Positions 17,562 to 26,139 of a stretch of 64,000 bases of DNA are shown piece after piece; the first letter of the stretch is position 1; every line of letters starts with the position of its first letter. The stretch is from positions 628,181 to 692,180 of the forward strand of contig NZ_JAFMZO010000001.1 of NCBI RefSeq assembly GCF_024436395.1. The letters are read 5' to 3'. The notes below the pieces were generated by a model that was not told the origin of the DNA, did not search any database, and saw only the letters and a program-made list of their open reading frames with translations. This DNA is from Paradesertivirga mongoliensis. Its GTDB lineage: Bacteria > Bacteroidota > Bacteroidia > Sphingobacteriales > Sphingobacteriaceae. The position numbers and the translations under genes are program-made.

Positions 17562-18308
17562 TCAGTACCATTTAAGCAGTTTCACATCAACTTTAAAATT
17601 ATCTCCATTTACCAGTTCTTTGAACTTTCCCACATCACTTAATCCGTTCTGGCCACGATAGTGATAAGGATAAACTATCTCCGGCTTAAAGTCGAGAACT
17701 GCAGAAGCCGCCTGGTTGATATCCATGGTATATGGCAAATTCATACAAACGAAAGCGGCGTCGATCCCTTTTAATTTCCGCATCTCAACAATGTCTTCGG
17801 TATCACCAGAAATATAAACTTTCTTGTTGCCTAACTTGATCACATACCCATTACCTCTTCCGCGTGGATGTCTTGAATCGCTGGTCTCGGGCAAATTATA
17901 CATTGGGACTGCGGTAACGGTCAGGCCCTTAGTTTTCACCCGCTGGAGATTTCCAACAACGAGCAAATTAGGTTTTAGCGAAGAGGGCATCAAATCGGCA
18001 ACAGCTTGCGGGACAATAATCGTTGCAGCAGAAGCATTGATCGCTTCAAGTGTCTTTACATCGAAGTGATCGCCATGTATGTCTGTTACAAATATAAAAT
18101 CAGGAGCCTTAAATTTTGTGAATGAATCGGCTCCTCCAGTGGGATCTACGTAGATTGTTTTACCGTTCCACGTCATAACAAATGTCGCATGCTGCACGGG
18201 AGATATCATCAAGTCACCTTTATTGGTCTTTATCACATCAAAGGTAGGCTGAGCAAGGATATTAAATACCTGAAACAAAATAAGAGAGGCAATCGTAATC
18301 GTTTTCAT
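17562..18308 (-). CDS. Exported metallo-beta-lactamase-fold hydrolase (UlaG-like)
   Basis: A 248-residue protein with a signal peptide (residues 1-19, ending N-I-L-A-Q) and a compact metallo-beta-lactamase fold. The metal motif reads T-D-I-H-G-D-H (Asp in place of the first His of HxHxDH). Later ligands are in I-S-G-D-T-E and P-Y-H-Y-R-G. This pattern fits the UlaG-like / L-ascorbate-6-phosphate lactonase branch, whose members vary in substrate. Export to the periplasm is predicted, and the substrate is unknown. It stands alone, flanked by a 244-bp region before the next gene. Confidence 0.85.
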   Translation of the reverse strand: MKTITIASLILFQVFNILAQPTFDVIKTNKGDLMISPVQHATFVMTWNGKTIYVDPTGGADSFTKFKAPDFIFVTDIHGDHFDVKTLEAINASAATIIVPQAVADLMPSSLKPNLLVVGNLQRVKTKGLTVTAVPMYNLPETSDSRHPRGRGNGYVIKLGNKKVYISGDTEDIVEMRKLKGIDAAFVCMNLPYTMDINQAASAVLDFKPEIVYPYHYRGQNGLSDVGKFKELVNGDNFKVDVKLLKWY

Positions 18309-18552
18309 GTTGAAGCTTTTTGTTAAAACAAATCCAGCTCAAAAGGTTCAATAAAATTTAAGACGTATTGCTGGTTAGCTGCAATTATATCCGTTGTGCG
18401 TTCATCTTTCCTAGCTGTATATTCAAACGGGCCGCCTGGGGATGACGGCACCGGGATTCAGAAATAATGAAAGAGCGATAAAAAATTCGCAAAAGTTTAA
18501 CATTTTTTATCGACATTTACTTATCATTAAATTACGAGCGAATAATTACTTG

Positions 18553-20148
18553 ATGACTAGGATTTTACTGAGCTTTTTACTGTTTTTTGCTTTTCAAGCT
18601 GAGTTGCTTGCAAATCCGGGGAAAAATTCCACAGTTAACGGCAGCCTCAGTATAAGCAATCTTCCTTCGTTCCAATCTATTCCAGTCAAAAACGACAAAA
18701 ATATCATTTTCTGGGAAAACACCTCTACATTCGGGGAAGATGCTCCGCGATTTTTTCTGCAGAAGACAAATACTGCTGGGGAACTAATTTGGGGAAAAGA
18801 TGTGGAGCTTTCAGCTGGCAATAAGCAAATCCAGAGTGCTCATAAAATGATATCAGACGGAAGCGGCGGCCTTATAATTGTTTGGGAAGCTAAGCGGCCC
18901 GGGGGAGATGACACAGACCTTTATATTCAAAAAATTGATTCGGCAGGGCGAAAACTGTGGAGCGAAGGAGGCCGGCTAATCTGTACATCTCCAAGTTCTC
19001 AGATCACGCCCTTTATAATCGGCGACGATGCGGGCGGCGCTTTCATCGCCTGGAGCGATTCGAGAAACGATCCGACTTACTCGAATTGGGATATTTACGC
19101 TCAACATGTCAATTCTGATGGGATCAAGCAATGGGAAAGCGAGGGTGTGGTGATAAGTACCGACCAGAAGGACGAATTTATCGGATCTATTCTGCCATCG
19201 GGAGATGGGGGACTTACAATAGTCTGGAATATGGTGGTTCCGGACATTACCGGCTTAGAAGAAGGGTTCGACTTTTATTCTAAACAGCTTGATGCCGGCG
19301 GTGAGTGGATTCCATCTATGCACTCCGGGAGATTCCTGGCATTACCTGCAGGCAGGGTCAACTATAGCTTGGCTGCAGAAATTCTAAATGATGGTGCGGG
19401 CGGATTCTTTTTAAGCCTTGTTTCGAATTCGCAAGATAAGCATAGTGCACTCTACATCCAACATGTGCTATCTAACGGTCAATCAGCGTTCCAGGAGAAA
19501 GGAATTTTTATCGAGAGCTCAGTCTCAGATATTCAACAACTCACTTACGATACCGACAGTTCAGGCAATTACGTTATTACCTGGCTGGGTCGAAAAGATA
19601 CGAGTCTGCTCACCTGCGTCTCCACACTCGACCGCTCCGGAAACGCGTTGGGAGACACAGCGATCAACACCTCTAGAGTTCCGGAAACATACATAGCGTC
19701 TGACAAGGGAGATTCTTTAACAATTAATCCAGTTCTCCATGCTGCTTTAGATTCGGAGAAGCCTCTAAAATCTCCTCCTGATAACATTGAGAATACTGAT
19801 TCAGCACCTGCAAGTCCCTCGCAAAAGACAGCCGTCGGTCCGCAGGCAGTCATGGCTGCATTAACAGACCCTCCTAAACATGAACCCGTGGCTACCGGAG
19901 ATCAAACATCACGCAGAGTGATAAGATCTGTTAGTGTCCCGGTAAAAACTATTGAGGCGGCAATATCGTCTATCAAAAACTATTCTTTGGTATACAGGAC
20001 AGCTGCTCGCAAATCGTTCAAGGCTTCTGTTTTGAAGCCGGAAATATTTCTGTCTCAAATTATTAAAAACAATGTACCGGAACAATACGGCTTTAAAGAA
20101 CCGGGGTTAGTCCCGGAGCTTAAATCGCTACATCTTCTTCCTGACTAA
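18553..20148 (+). CDS. Secreted beta-propeller-like repeat protein, function unknown
   Basis: A 531-residue exported protein. The frame is open from 18442, but ATG at 18553 begins a normal signal peptide (M-T-R-I-L-L-S-F-L-L-F-F-A-F-Q, cleavage near L-L-A-N). Residues 60-370 contain about five imperfect repeats of the form G-G-x-I-I-V-W-x(5-10)-D-L-Y-I-Q-x-I-D-S-A-G-x-x-L-W, suggesting a propeller. The last 150 residues are polar and Lys/Ser/Pro-rich with no recognised domain, and I see no type IX secretion tail. Its 3' end overlaps the convergent glf gene by 29 bp. Its role is not known. Confidence 0.75.
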   Translation: MTRILLSFLLFFAFQAELLANPGKNSTVNGSLSISNLPSFQSIPVKNDKNIIFWENTSTFGEDAPRFFLQKTNTAGELIWGKDVELSAGNKQIQSAHKMISDGSGGLIIVWEAKRPGGDDTDLYIQKIDSAGRKLWSEGGRLICTSPSSQITPFIIGDDAGGAFIAWSDSRNDPTYSNWDIYAQHVNSDGIKQWESEGVVISTDQKDEFIGSILPSGDGGLTIVWNMVVPDITGLEEGFDFYSKQLDAGGEWIPSMHSGRFLALPAGRVNYSLAAEILNDGAGGFFLSLVSNSQDKHSALYIQHVLSNGQSAFQEKGIFIESSVSDIQQLTYDTDSSGNYVITWLGRKDTSLLTCVSTLDRSGNALGDTAINTSRVPETYIASDKGDSLTINPVLHAALDSEKPLKSPPDNIENTDSAPASPSQKTAVGPQAVMAALTDPPKHEPVATGDQTSRRVIRSVSVPVKTIEAAISSIKNYSLVYRTAARKSFKASVLKPEIFLSQIIKNNVPEQYGFKEPGLVPELKSLHLLPD

Positions 20149-21253
20149 CGCCAAGTTCTCTTTTCGCTTTTACTAAAGCCGAGCCTATCACCTGATGCAT
20201 ATCGTAATAACGGTATTCTGCCAACCGTCCGCCGAAAATGACATTCTTTTCAGCCTTCGCCAGGTCCTGGTATTTTTTAACAATTGCGGAATTATTCTCG
20301 TCGTTAACCGGATAGTACGGCTCCAGGCCTCTTGATCCCTGTAAAGGATATTCCTTGGTGATCACAGTTTTAGGTTGAGTACCAAACTCGAAATGCTTGT
20401 GTTCGTACACCCGGTTGTATGGCGTATCGGCATCTGTATAATTAAAAACTGCATTCCCCTGGTAATTCTCCTGATCTAAAGTTTCCACTTCAAACTTCAG
20501 GCTGCGATATTCGAGCTCGCCGAACTGATATCCAAAATACTCGTCGATTTTCCCGGTAAAGACAATTTTATCGGCAAGGCTGCTTAAGACCTCCCTATCG
20601 GCAAAAAAGTCGGTATTCAATCGCACTTCGACGTCCTTGAGTAGTCCTTCTACGATCTTATTATAGCCTCCTACCGGGATGCCCTGGTATTTATCATTAA
20701 AATAATTGTTATCGTAAGTAAAGCGTACGGGTAAGCGCTTTATGATAAACGCAGGCAGTTCGGTTGCTTTGCGGCCCCATTGCTTCTCGGTATAATGTTT
20801 AATCAATTTTTCATAAATATCCGGCCCGACAAGCTTCAAAGCCTGCTCTTCCATATTTTTTGGCTCGGTGATTCCCAGGTTTTCAATTTGGTCGGCAATT
20901 TTTTGCTTAGCCTCTTCGGGAGTTTTGGTGCCCCAAAGACGGTAGAAAGTATTCATATTGAAGGGCAGGTTGTATAGCTCCCCTTTATAGTTTGCCACCG
21001 GTGAGTTTGTATAGCGGTTGAACTCTGCAAACTGGTTTACATAATCCCAGATCTCTTTGTCGTTTGTGTGGAAGATGTGAGCGCCATACCAATGAACGTT
21101 TATGCCCTCCATTTCTTTGCAGTACACATTGCCGCCGGCATGTTCACGTTTATCAATTACAAGGCATTTTTTTCCGGCTTTGGTGGCCTCATGCGCAAAA
21201 ACGGCTCCGAATAATCCGGAGCCTACAATTAGGTAGTCGTATGTGTTGGTCAT
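20120..21253 (-). CDS. glf: UDP-galactopyranose mutase
   Basis: A 377-residue flavoenzyme of standard length. It interconverts UDP-galactopyranose and UDP-galactofuranose, the donor of Galf residues in surface glycans. The FAD-binding start L-I-V-G-S-G-L-F-G-A is followed by I-D-K-R-E-H-A-G-G-N. The substrate region W-Y-G-A-H-I-F-H-T-N and the conserved F-I-I-K-R-L-P-V-R, Y-E-H-K-H-F and G-R-L-A-E-Y-R-Y-Y-D-M are intact. It begins the glycan locus and suggests the product contains galactofuranose. The gene lies 69 bp after the GT2 gene on the same strand. Confidence 0.96.
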   Translation of the reverse strand: MTNTYDYLIVGSGLFGAVFAHEATKAGKKCLVIDKREHAGGNVYCKEMEGINVHWYGAHIFHTNDKEIWDYVNQFAEFNRYTNSPVANYKGELYNLPFNMNTFYRLWGTKTPEEAKQKIADQIENLGITEPKNMEEQALKLVGPDIYEKLIKHYTEKQWGRKATELPAFIIKRLPVRFTYDNNYFNDKYQGIPVGGYNKIVEGLLKDVEVRLNTDFFADREVLSSLADKIVFTGKIDEYFGYQFGELEYRSLKFEVETLDQENYQGNAVFNYTDADTPYNRVYEHKHFEFGTQPKTVITKEYPLQGSRGLEPYYPVNDENNSAIVKKYQDLAKAEKNVIFGGRLAEYRYYDMHQVIGSALVKAKRELGVSQEEDVAI

Positions 21254-21322
21254 TTAGATATTCATGTTTATAAGTAATAGGATTTTAACCTTTTTTTAAG
21301 GAATTAGTTTTTAAAATTCCTA

Positions 21323-22342
21323 TCATCTATCAAACAGAACTCGTTTAAATGACTTTTTAAATGTTTTTCGGATTTGCCTAAATGTTACCGATGAGAGGCT
21401 ATAAAACTCTGGCTGGAAAAGCAAAACGAAAGCTCTCTTTTGTTCAATCTCCATAATTATATCAACCCACTTCTGGAAGATAGCCTTGCTAAGCGCATTT
21501 GCATCGAAGACTCTTGATAGCTCTACACTTCCTTTAAGGTCCAAAAGAAAATCTTTGTATTCCGACAATAAAAATCCTTCCATATCCCATGTAATGATAC
21601 TATGATGCAATTGGACTCTCCTTTCGCTTGAAGGGATATTGAACCTCGAGTGAAAATCCCGACAGATATTCCTCTCAGCCTCTTTCTGCCTGTCAATGCC
21701 CGTAACAGTTACGTTGCTGTTGTGTATCCTATATCTCACTAAGATGTCGTCAATTGTTTCAATAGGATACTTTACTGCCATTCGAAGTGCTAAGTCGTAA
21801 TCTTCCGCGGGATCGTTAGCCTCATACGAACCAGTGTTTTTGGCGGCCTCTGTCTTCATCATCACCGCCGAATTGACCAGAATATTTCCAAAAATTAGTT
21901 GGACATTTTTATTCCCTCTAAATTTTTGTGTCTCACGTATCGCTTGGTTATCCTGATTGACATATAAAGCTCTCCCGCTGCACAAAGCAATATCAGGATT
22001 TTCACAAAAGAAGCGGTATTGGATCTCCAACCTATTTTTAACTGCTATGTCGTCACAATCCAAAATAGCGAAGTACTTTCCCCTTGCTTCCTGTACGCCA
22101 CGATTTCTTGTAAACACCAATCCCATGTTAGATGGGTTGCTCAACACCCGGATCCTGGCATCACCGTACGCTTTTATGATCTCAAGACTATTGTCAGTAG
22201 AACCATCATCTATGATAAGCAGCTCAAAGTCAGCGAAGGTTTGAACCAACACACTGTCAATTGCTTCTCTCAAAAATCGGCTGCCGTTATATACAGCCAT
22301 AAACATCGTGATTGCTGGAACCTCTATCATATCGTTATCCAA
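21323..22342 (-). CDS. Family 2 glycosyltransferase
   Basis: A 339-residue GT-A glycosyltransferase. The N-terminal nucleotide-sugar site reads F-M-A-V-Y-N-G-S-R-F-L-R-E-A-I, then L-L-I-I-D-D-G-S-T-D-N-S and the metal-binding D-C-D-D. The acceptor half includes N-D-P-A-E-D-Y-D-L-A-L-R. No transmembrane helix is evident, so it acts at the cytoplasmic membrane face. Its start overlaps the end of the fucosyltransferase gene by 16 bp, indicating coupled expression. Donor and acceptor sugars cannot be read from sequence. Confidence 0.9.
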   Translation of the reverse strand: MDNDMIEVPAITMFMAVYNGSRFLREAIDSVLVQTFADFELLIIDDGSTDNSLEIIKAYGDARIRVLSNPSNMGLVFTRNRGVQEARGKYFAILDCDDIAVKNRLEIQYRFFCENPDIALCSGRALYVNQDNQAIRETQKFRGNKNVQLIFGNILVNSAVMMKTEAAKNTGSYEANDPAEDYDLALRMAVKYPIETIDDILVRYRIHNSNVTVTGIDRQKEAERNICRDFHSRFNIPSSERRVQLHHSIITWDMEGFLLSEYKDFLLDLKGSVELSRVFDANALSKAIFQKWVDIIMEIEQKRAFVLLFQPEFYSLSSVTFRQIRKTFKKSFKRVLFDR

Positions 22343-23184
22343 TGTTTCATATTAATTCCGGAGTAGTCCAGATCGGGCAGGTTCATCCACTGTCTTGGTG
22401 AAATTACAATTTGTTCGGGATTCCTGTTTAACCAGGCGCCCCACCAACTAAAGCTGCTATTTGCGATGATATTATGATTGCAACTGCTCATAAGCTGTAG
22501 GTCACAATAACTATCCTCTCCCATGTTCCAATCAACGTAAATACACTTCTCGCCCCTTAGGTTCTCCTTACACCAGGCAATATCATTCGAGAAAATAACG
22601 AAAGTAGGTTCCAAAACGATTGATTTTATCGTTTTTAGTGCATTTTCAATGTAAGACAAATCACACACATTCCCTAACAGTTCATTTTGCAGATAATCAC
22701 CTCTGCGCACATGAAGAGAAACCGCATTCATCCGATGGATTTGCTTCAGAAGCTCGGCGTTTCTACCGCTTAAAGGCCTGTTAAATACAAAATGCCTTCT
22801 TAGAATTGGCTCTATCCCGATGAAATAATTGAAGTTTTGCCAATAACCCCAGTAATAACTTGACCCTTCATATTCATAAATTTCAGGTTCAAAACCAAAG
22901 AACTGTTTTTCTTCCTGATACGATGACTTGGTGCCCAAAAACCGTCGAAGCTTTCTAACGATAAACCTTCCGTCCTCCCGACCATAGATACTACTCTCCC
23001 AAGCTGATGTTTGAACAAGGTTTGTTGAAAAAACATTCCCTAGTTCAAGACCGTTATGAAGCTGATACTGATCGAAGCCGGAAAGGTCGACCTTTACATT
23101 CTTAAATCTCTGGCAAAGGGAGAGGTAAAACGCATACTGGAACATTTGATTCCCAAGCCCACCTAGGATCTTGACAATCTTCAT
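22327..23184 (-). CDS. Alpha-1,2-fucosyltransferase (GT11)
   Basis: A 285-residue GT11 enzyme. It starts with G-G-L-G-N-Q-M-F-Q-Y-A, the family signature, and carries the GDP-fucose-binding H-V-R-R-G-D-Y motif near residue 165. A second family motif is S-S-F-S-W-W-G-A-W-L. The enzyme would add fucose alpha-1,2 to galactose on a surface glycan. No GDP-fucose synthesis gene is in the window, so the donor must come from elsewhere. The next gene overlaps by 16 bp. Confidence 0.92.
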   Translation of the reverse strand: MKIVKILGGLGNQMFQYAFYLSLCQRFKNVKVDLSGFDQYQLHNGLELGNVFSTNLVQTSAWESSIYGREDGRFIVRKLRRFLGTKSSYQEEKQFFGFEPEIYEYEGSSYYWGYWQNFNYFIGIEPILRRHFVFNRPLSGRNAELLKQIHRMNAVSLHVRRGDYLQNELLGNVCDLSYIENALKTIKSIVLEPTFVIFSNDIAWCKENLRGEKCIYVDWNMGEDSYCDLQLMSSCNHNIIANSSFSWWGAWLNRNPEQIVISPRQWMNLPDLDYSGINMKHWITI

Positions 23185-23399
23185 TAATATATTTTAGACA
23201 TCATTATTATGTAAAAATAACTAATCTGACCTTATCCTTTTAGCGACCTTAAGACTACTAGCCTATTTTGAATTCATGCGGGTGAGATGATCGCCGGTGC
23301 ATTAAGTAGGTTGACACTTAAAGTTATCTCTCACGCCAATTACTCTCCACCTCAAATGCCCAGAATGTTCGATAAATTTAGTTTATTTGTACCATATTC

Positions 23400-24503
23400 A
23401 TGCAAAGCCTTGACGTAATTATCCCATCTTACAGATTAAACGAACACGAGCTGGCACCTATCTTATCGCTTGATGGTCCACAGGATTTTGACATCCGATT
23501 TATTGTGATCGCCGATAATCCATCTGTGAAAGTACCCGCGCTAATTGAAAAGATGGCGGCAGAAGGAGATCTCAATCTGATAATTAACGAGATTAATCTT
23601 GGCTTCTCCGAAACACGTAACAAAGGTATTGACGCAGCAAAAGCAGACTGGATATTACTACTAGACGATGACATTCTTCCACAAAGAGATATGTTGTTTG
23701 TTTTTTGTGATGCTATACGTTCCAACCCAGAACATATAGGATATATAGGAATAACCAACTTTCCTGCACCTATAAATACAGTAACTAAAGCGTTTACCTT
23801 AAATACGGGCGGATACTACGATGTAGGCCGCTCAAAAAAGGAGCATGTATGGTTCCCTACTGCCAACATCGCCTTAAACAGAAAACTGCTGGGGGACCGG
23901 AGATTCCTTCCGCATCTGACTAAAGCTGGAGAAGATATTGAATTTTTTTCGCGGAATAGCTTTGAAAATAATCAGAAATATATAGCACTCCCCGAGGCTA
24001 CAGTTATTCATCCATGGTGGGACAATGGCAAAAGTCAATTAAGAAGAATGTTTAATTACGGCTGGGGGAAAAGTGATGTCATCGACTTAAAGACACTCCG
24101 CGATTATTCGTTTTATAATTTTCCAAACGCGCCGGAAGCGATATTCTTTTTGATGATGGCTGCTCTGGTAATTATTCCCCTGACCGGCAAAATAGTGTGG
24201 TTACCTACAATAATTCTAGTAATTCTGACTGCGGAGTATCTTACATTGCTCATCAAGGTGGTTCATGTCGGTAAAATTTTCTCACCCGCTGTCGCATTTC
24301 AGATGATGTTACAGAAAAACGCAAATGAATGCGGATTCGTAGCGGGATGTATATTCAATAAGAAGTTCCACTGCCTTACTAAAAGACTTGACGTAACTTT
24401 TAATTCGCGAAACCCAAGATCCTATGCGTTTAATCGGTGGCGGATACTTAAACTGGTGCTTACCTTATTGGGACTTACAGCTGTATACCCAATTGTTTTT
24501 TAG
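23400..24503 (+). CDS. Family 2 glycosyltransferase with membrane segments
   Basis: A 367-residue GT2 enzyme, the only gene of the glycan locus on the plus strand. The N-terminal catalytic part has I-I-P-S-Y-R, I-N-L-G-F-S-E-T-R-N-K-G and the D-D-D metal motif (L-L-L-D-D-D-I). A G-E-D-I-E-F-F acceptor-site motif and an H-P-W-W-D segment follow. Hydrophobic helices at about 245-290 and 350-367 anchor it in the membrane. Its separate orientation implies its own promoter in the 215-bp gap upstream. Sugar specificity unknown. Confidence 0.88.
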   Translation: MQSLDVIIPSYRLNEHELAPILSLDGPQDFDIRFIVIADNPSVKVPALIEKMAAEGDLNLIINEINLGFSETRNKGIDAAKADWILLLDDDILPQRDMLFVFCDAIRSNPEHIGYIGITNFPAPINTVTKAFTLNTGGYYDVGRSKKEHVWFPTANIALNRKLLGDRRFLPHLTKAGEDIEFFSRNSFENNQKYIALPEATVIHPWWDNGKSQLRRMFNYGWGKSDVIDLKTLRDYSFYNFPNAPEAIFFLMMAALVIIPLTGKIVWLPTIILVILTAEYLTLLIKVVHVGKIFSPAVAFQMMLQKNANECGFVAGCIFNKKFHCLTKRLDVTFNSRNPRSYAFNRWRILKLVLTLLGLTAVYPIVF

Positions 24504-24548
24504 GGAAGAACAGCGATATGAGCGGTAACATACGAATTCGGGCCACAT

Positions 24549-25352
24549 TTATAAATACTGGTCAACACCTTTAGAAATACGAACCGTCTTATTTTTAATC
24601 GCAGCAAATAACATCTGATCATTTTTCTCTAAACTTGATCGTGGAGTTACTTTATGATGAATATGGAAGACTACTGCCCCAAATTTCAATACCCGCTTTG
24701 ACACTCCCAGGTTTATTAAGCGAACCGCTATCTCATTGTCTTCTCGACCCCATCCAATAAATTCTTCATTATATCCGTTTACCTTTAGCAAATCATTGCG
24801 CCAAAAAGCCATATTGCAGCCCCTCATGTAATACATGTCGCTTATTCTGTATCTGTTAGCCAAATAATTTTTGAGAAAACTATTCCGAATACCATTCGAT
24901 ACATTCGACAAGCCCTGAGAAAATATGGATATATCTATTTGCTGTTGTTTAAGTAATTTTTGAGAAAACTCTTCATTTATCATTACCCTGCTTCCAGTTG
25001 CATAGCTGCCCGACTTCGCAAAGTTGACATGATCTGCTATAAATTTTTTGTGAAGTATTAAATCGCCGTCAATCTGGATAATGTAATCTTTTGAAGCTCT
25101 AGCTATAGCCTTATTTCTTATCCGGGACAACTGAAATCCTTCATCGGGTTGCCAGACGTGGATAAGAGGTATATCGAAGCTTTTTTTAAAATCCTCTAAC
25201 AGAAACTTTGTTTCTTCCGTAGAGCCATCATCTGCAATTATAATTTCATCGGGTAATCGCGTTTGATTTTTAATACTCAGTAAACAAAGCTTAAGCGCAT
25301 CCGGCCAATTATAAGTAGAAACTATTAACGCTGTAGATATCATACCCATCAT
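24549..25352 (-). CDS. Family 2 glycosyltransferase (paralogue A)
   Basis: A 267-residue GT2 enzyme with S-T-Y-N-W-P-D-A-L, E-I-I-I-A-D-D-G-S-T, Q-I-D-G-D-L-I-L and the C-terminal G-W-G-R-E-D-N-E-I-A-V-R motif of the Glyco_transf_7C type. The ATG at 25352 overlaps the preceding gene's stop (ATGA), which indicates translational coupling. A second ATG at 25343 is possible. It is clearly related along its length to the next gene upstream, so the pair arose by tandem duplication. Specificity unknown. Confidence 0.88.
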   Translation of the reverse strand: MMGMISTALIVSTYNWPDALKLCLLSIKNQTRLPDEIIIADDGSTEETKFLLEDFKKSFDIPLIHVWQPDEGFQLSRIRNKAIARASKDYIIQIDGDLILHKKFIADHVNFAKSGSYATGSRVMINEEFSQKLLKQQQIDISIFSQGLSNVSNGIRNSFLKNYLANRYRISDMYYMRGCNMAFWRNDLLKVNGYNEEFIGWGREDNEIAVRLINLGVSKRVLKFGAVVFHIHHKVTPRSSLEKNDQMLFAAIKNKTVRISKGVDQYL

Positions 25353-26137
25353 CTGAGAAACTTATAGCCATTGGCACAAACCTTCACGTTATTCTGCACA
25401 ACATTTTCTAATACGGCTGAATGCGAACTCTCCAATTCTTTGGTTAACATGGGGTGATAAATATGATACTGAACTGCCATGAACTTAACAATCTTCTTTA
25501 ATATTCCATTATTTATAAATCGTGCGGCAAGCTCTTCATCTTCGTGGCCCCAGCCGCTCAAGTCGTTGTTGTAACCATTTACAGTTATAAAATCTTCTTT
25601 CCAAAAGGAAATATTGCTTCCGCGAACTCTTCTGGAATTGTTGCTTTTTCTGATAGCAAAAAACTGTAACGGTAAAAACCGTATAGCGTTATTTCGATTC
25701 TCGAGTCCGTTTGAAAGGGGCGTTAAGGCTATGTTCCCTGTACTTAAAACCTCATCACTTTTTGCTTTTGTCATTAATGCACGGGTACCTCTAACAAATA
25801 CCCCGGGTTCGCTACAGGAAAGATGATCCTCTATAAAATGCTTTTCGAGAATGACGTCGCCATCAATTTGAATAATGTATTCACAGGAGCTTTGTCTTAT
25901 GGCTTCGTTCAAAATAATCGTCTTCCTAAAACCCACGTCCTCATGCCATACATGCTTTATAGGTACACCTATTTTTGTCCTGTATCCATCTATCAATTGT
26001 TTGGTAGCATCGGAAGAACCATCATCAGCTATAATAATTTCATTTGGAAGATAAACCTGACGGCGAACGCTCTTCAAACACAGATTCAAGTAATCTGGGG
26101 AGTTATAGGTAGAGATGATTAAAGAACACTTTACCAT
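25349..26137 (-). CDS. Family 2 glycosyltransferase (paralogue B)
   Basis: A 262-residue GT2 enzyme, a paralogue of the downstream gene. Shared motifs are S-T-Y-N-S-P-D-Y-L, E-I-I-I-A-D-D-G-S-S, Q-I-D-G-D-V-I-L-E and G-W-G-H-E-D-E-E-L-A-A-R. It follows the ABC transporter gene by 2 bp and overlaps the next gene by 4 bp, so all three belong to one transcript. Divergence between the copies suggests two different linkages are made. Confidence 0.88.
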   Translation of the reverse strand: MVKCSLIISTYNSPDYLNLCLKSVRRQVYLPNEIIIADDGSSDATKQLIDGYRTKIGVPIKHVWHEDVGFRKTIILNEAIRQSSCEYIIQIDGDVILEKHFIEDHLSCSEPGVFVRGTRALMTKAKSDEVLSTGNIALTPLSNGLENRNNAIRFLPLQFFAIRKSNNSRRVRGSNISFWKEDFITVNGYNNDLSGWGHEDEELAARFINNGILKKIVKFMAVQYHIYHPMLTKELESSHSAVLENVVQNNVKVCANGYKFLR

Positions 26138-26139
26138 AG

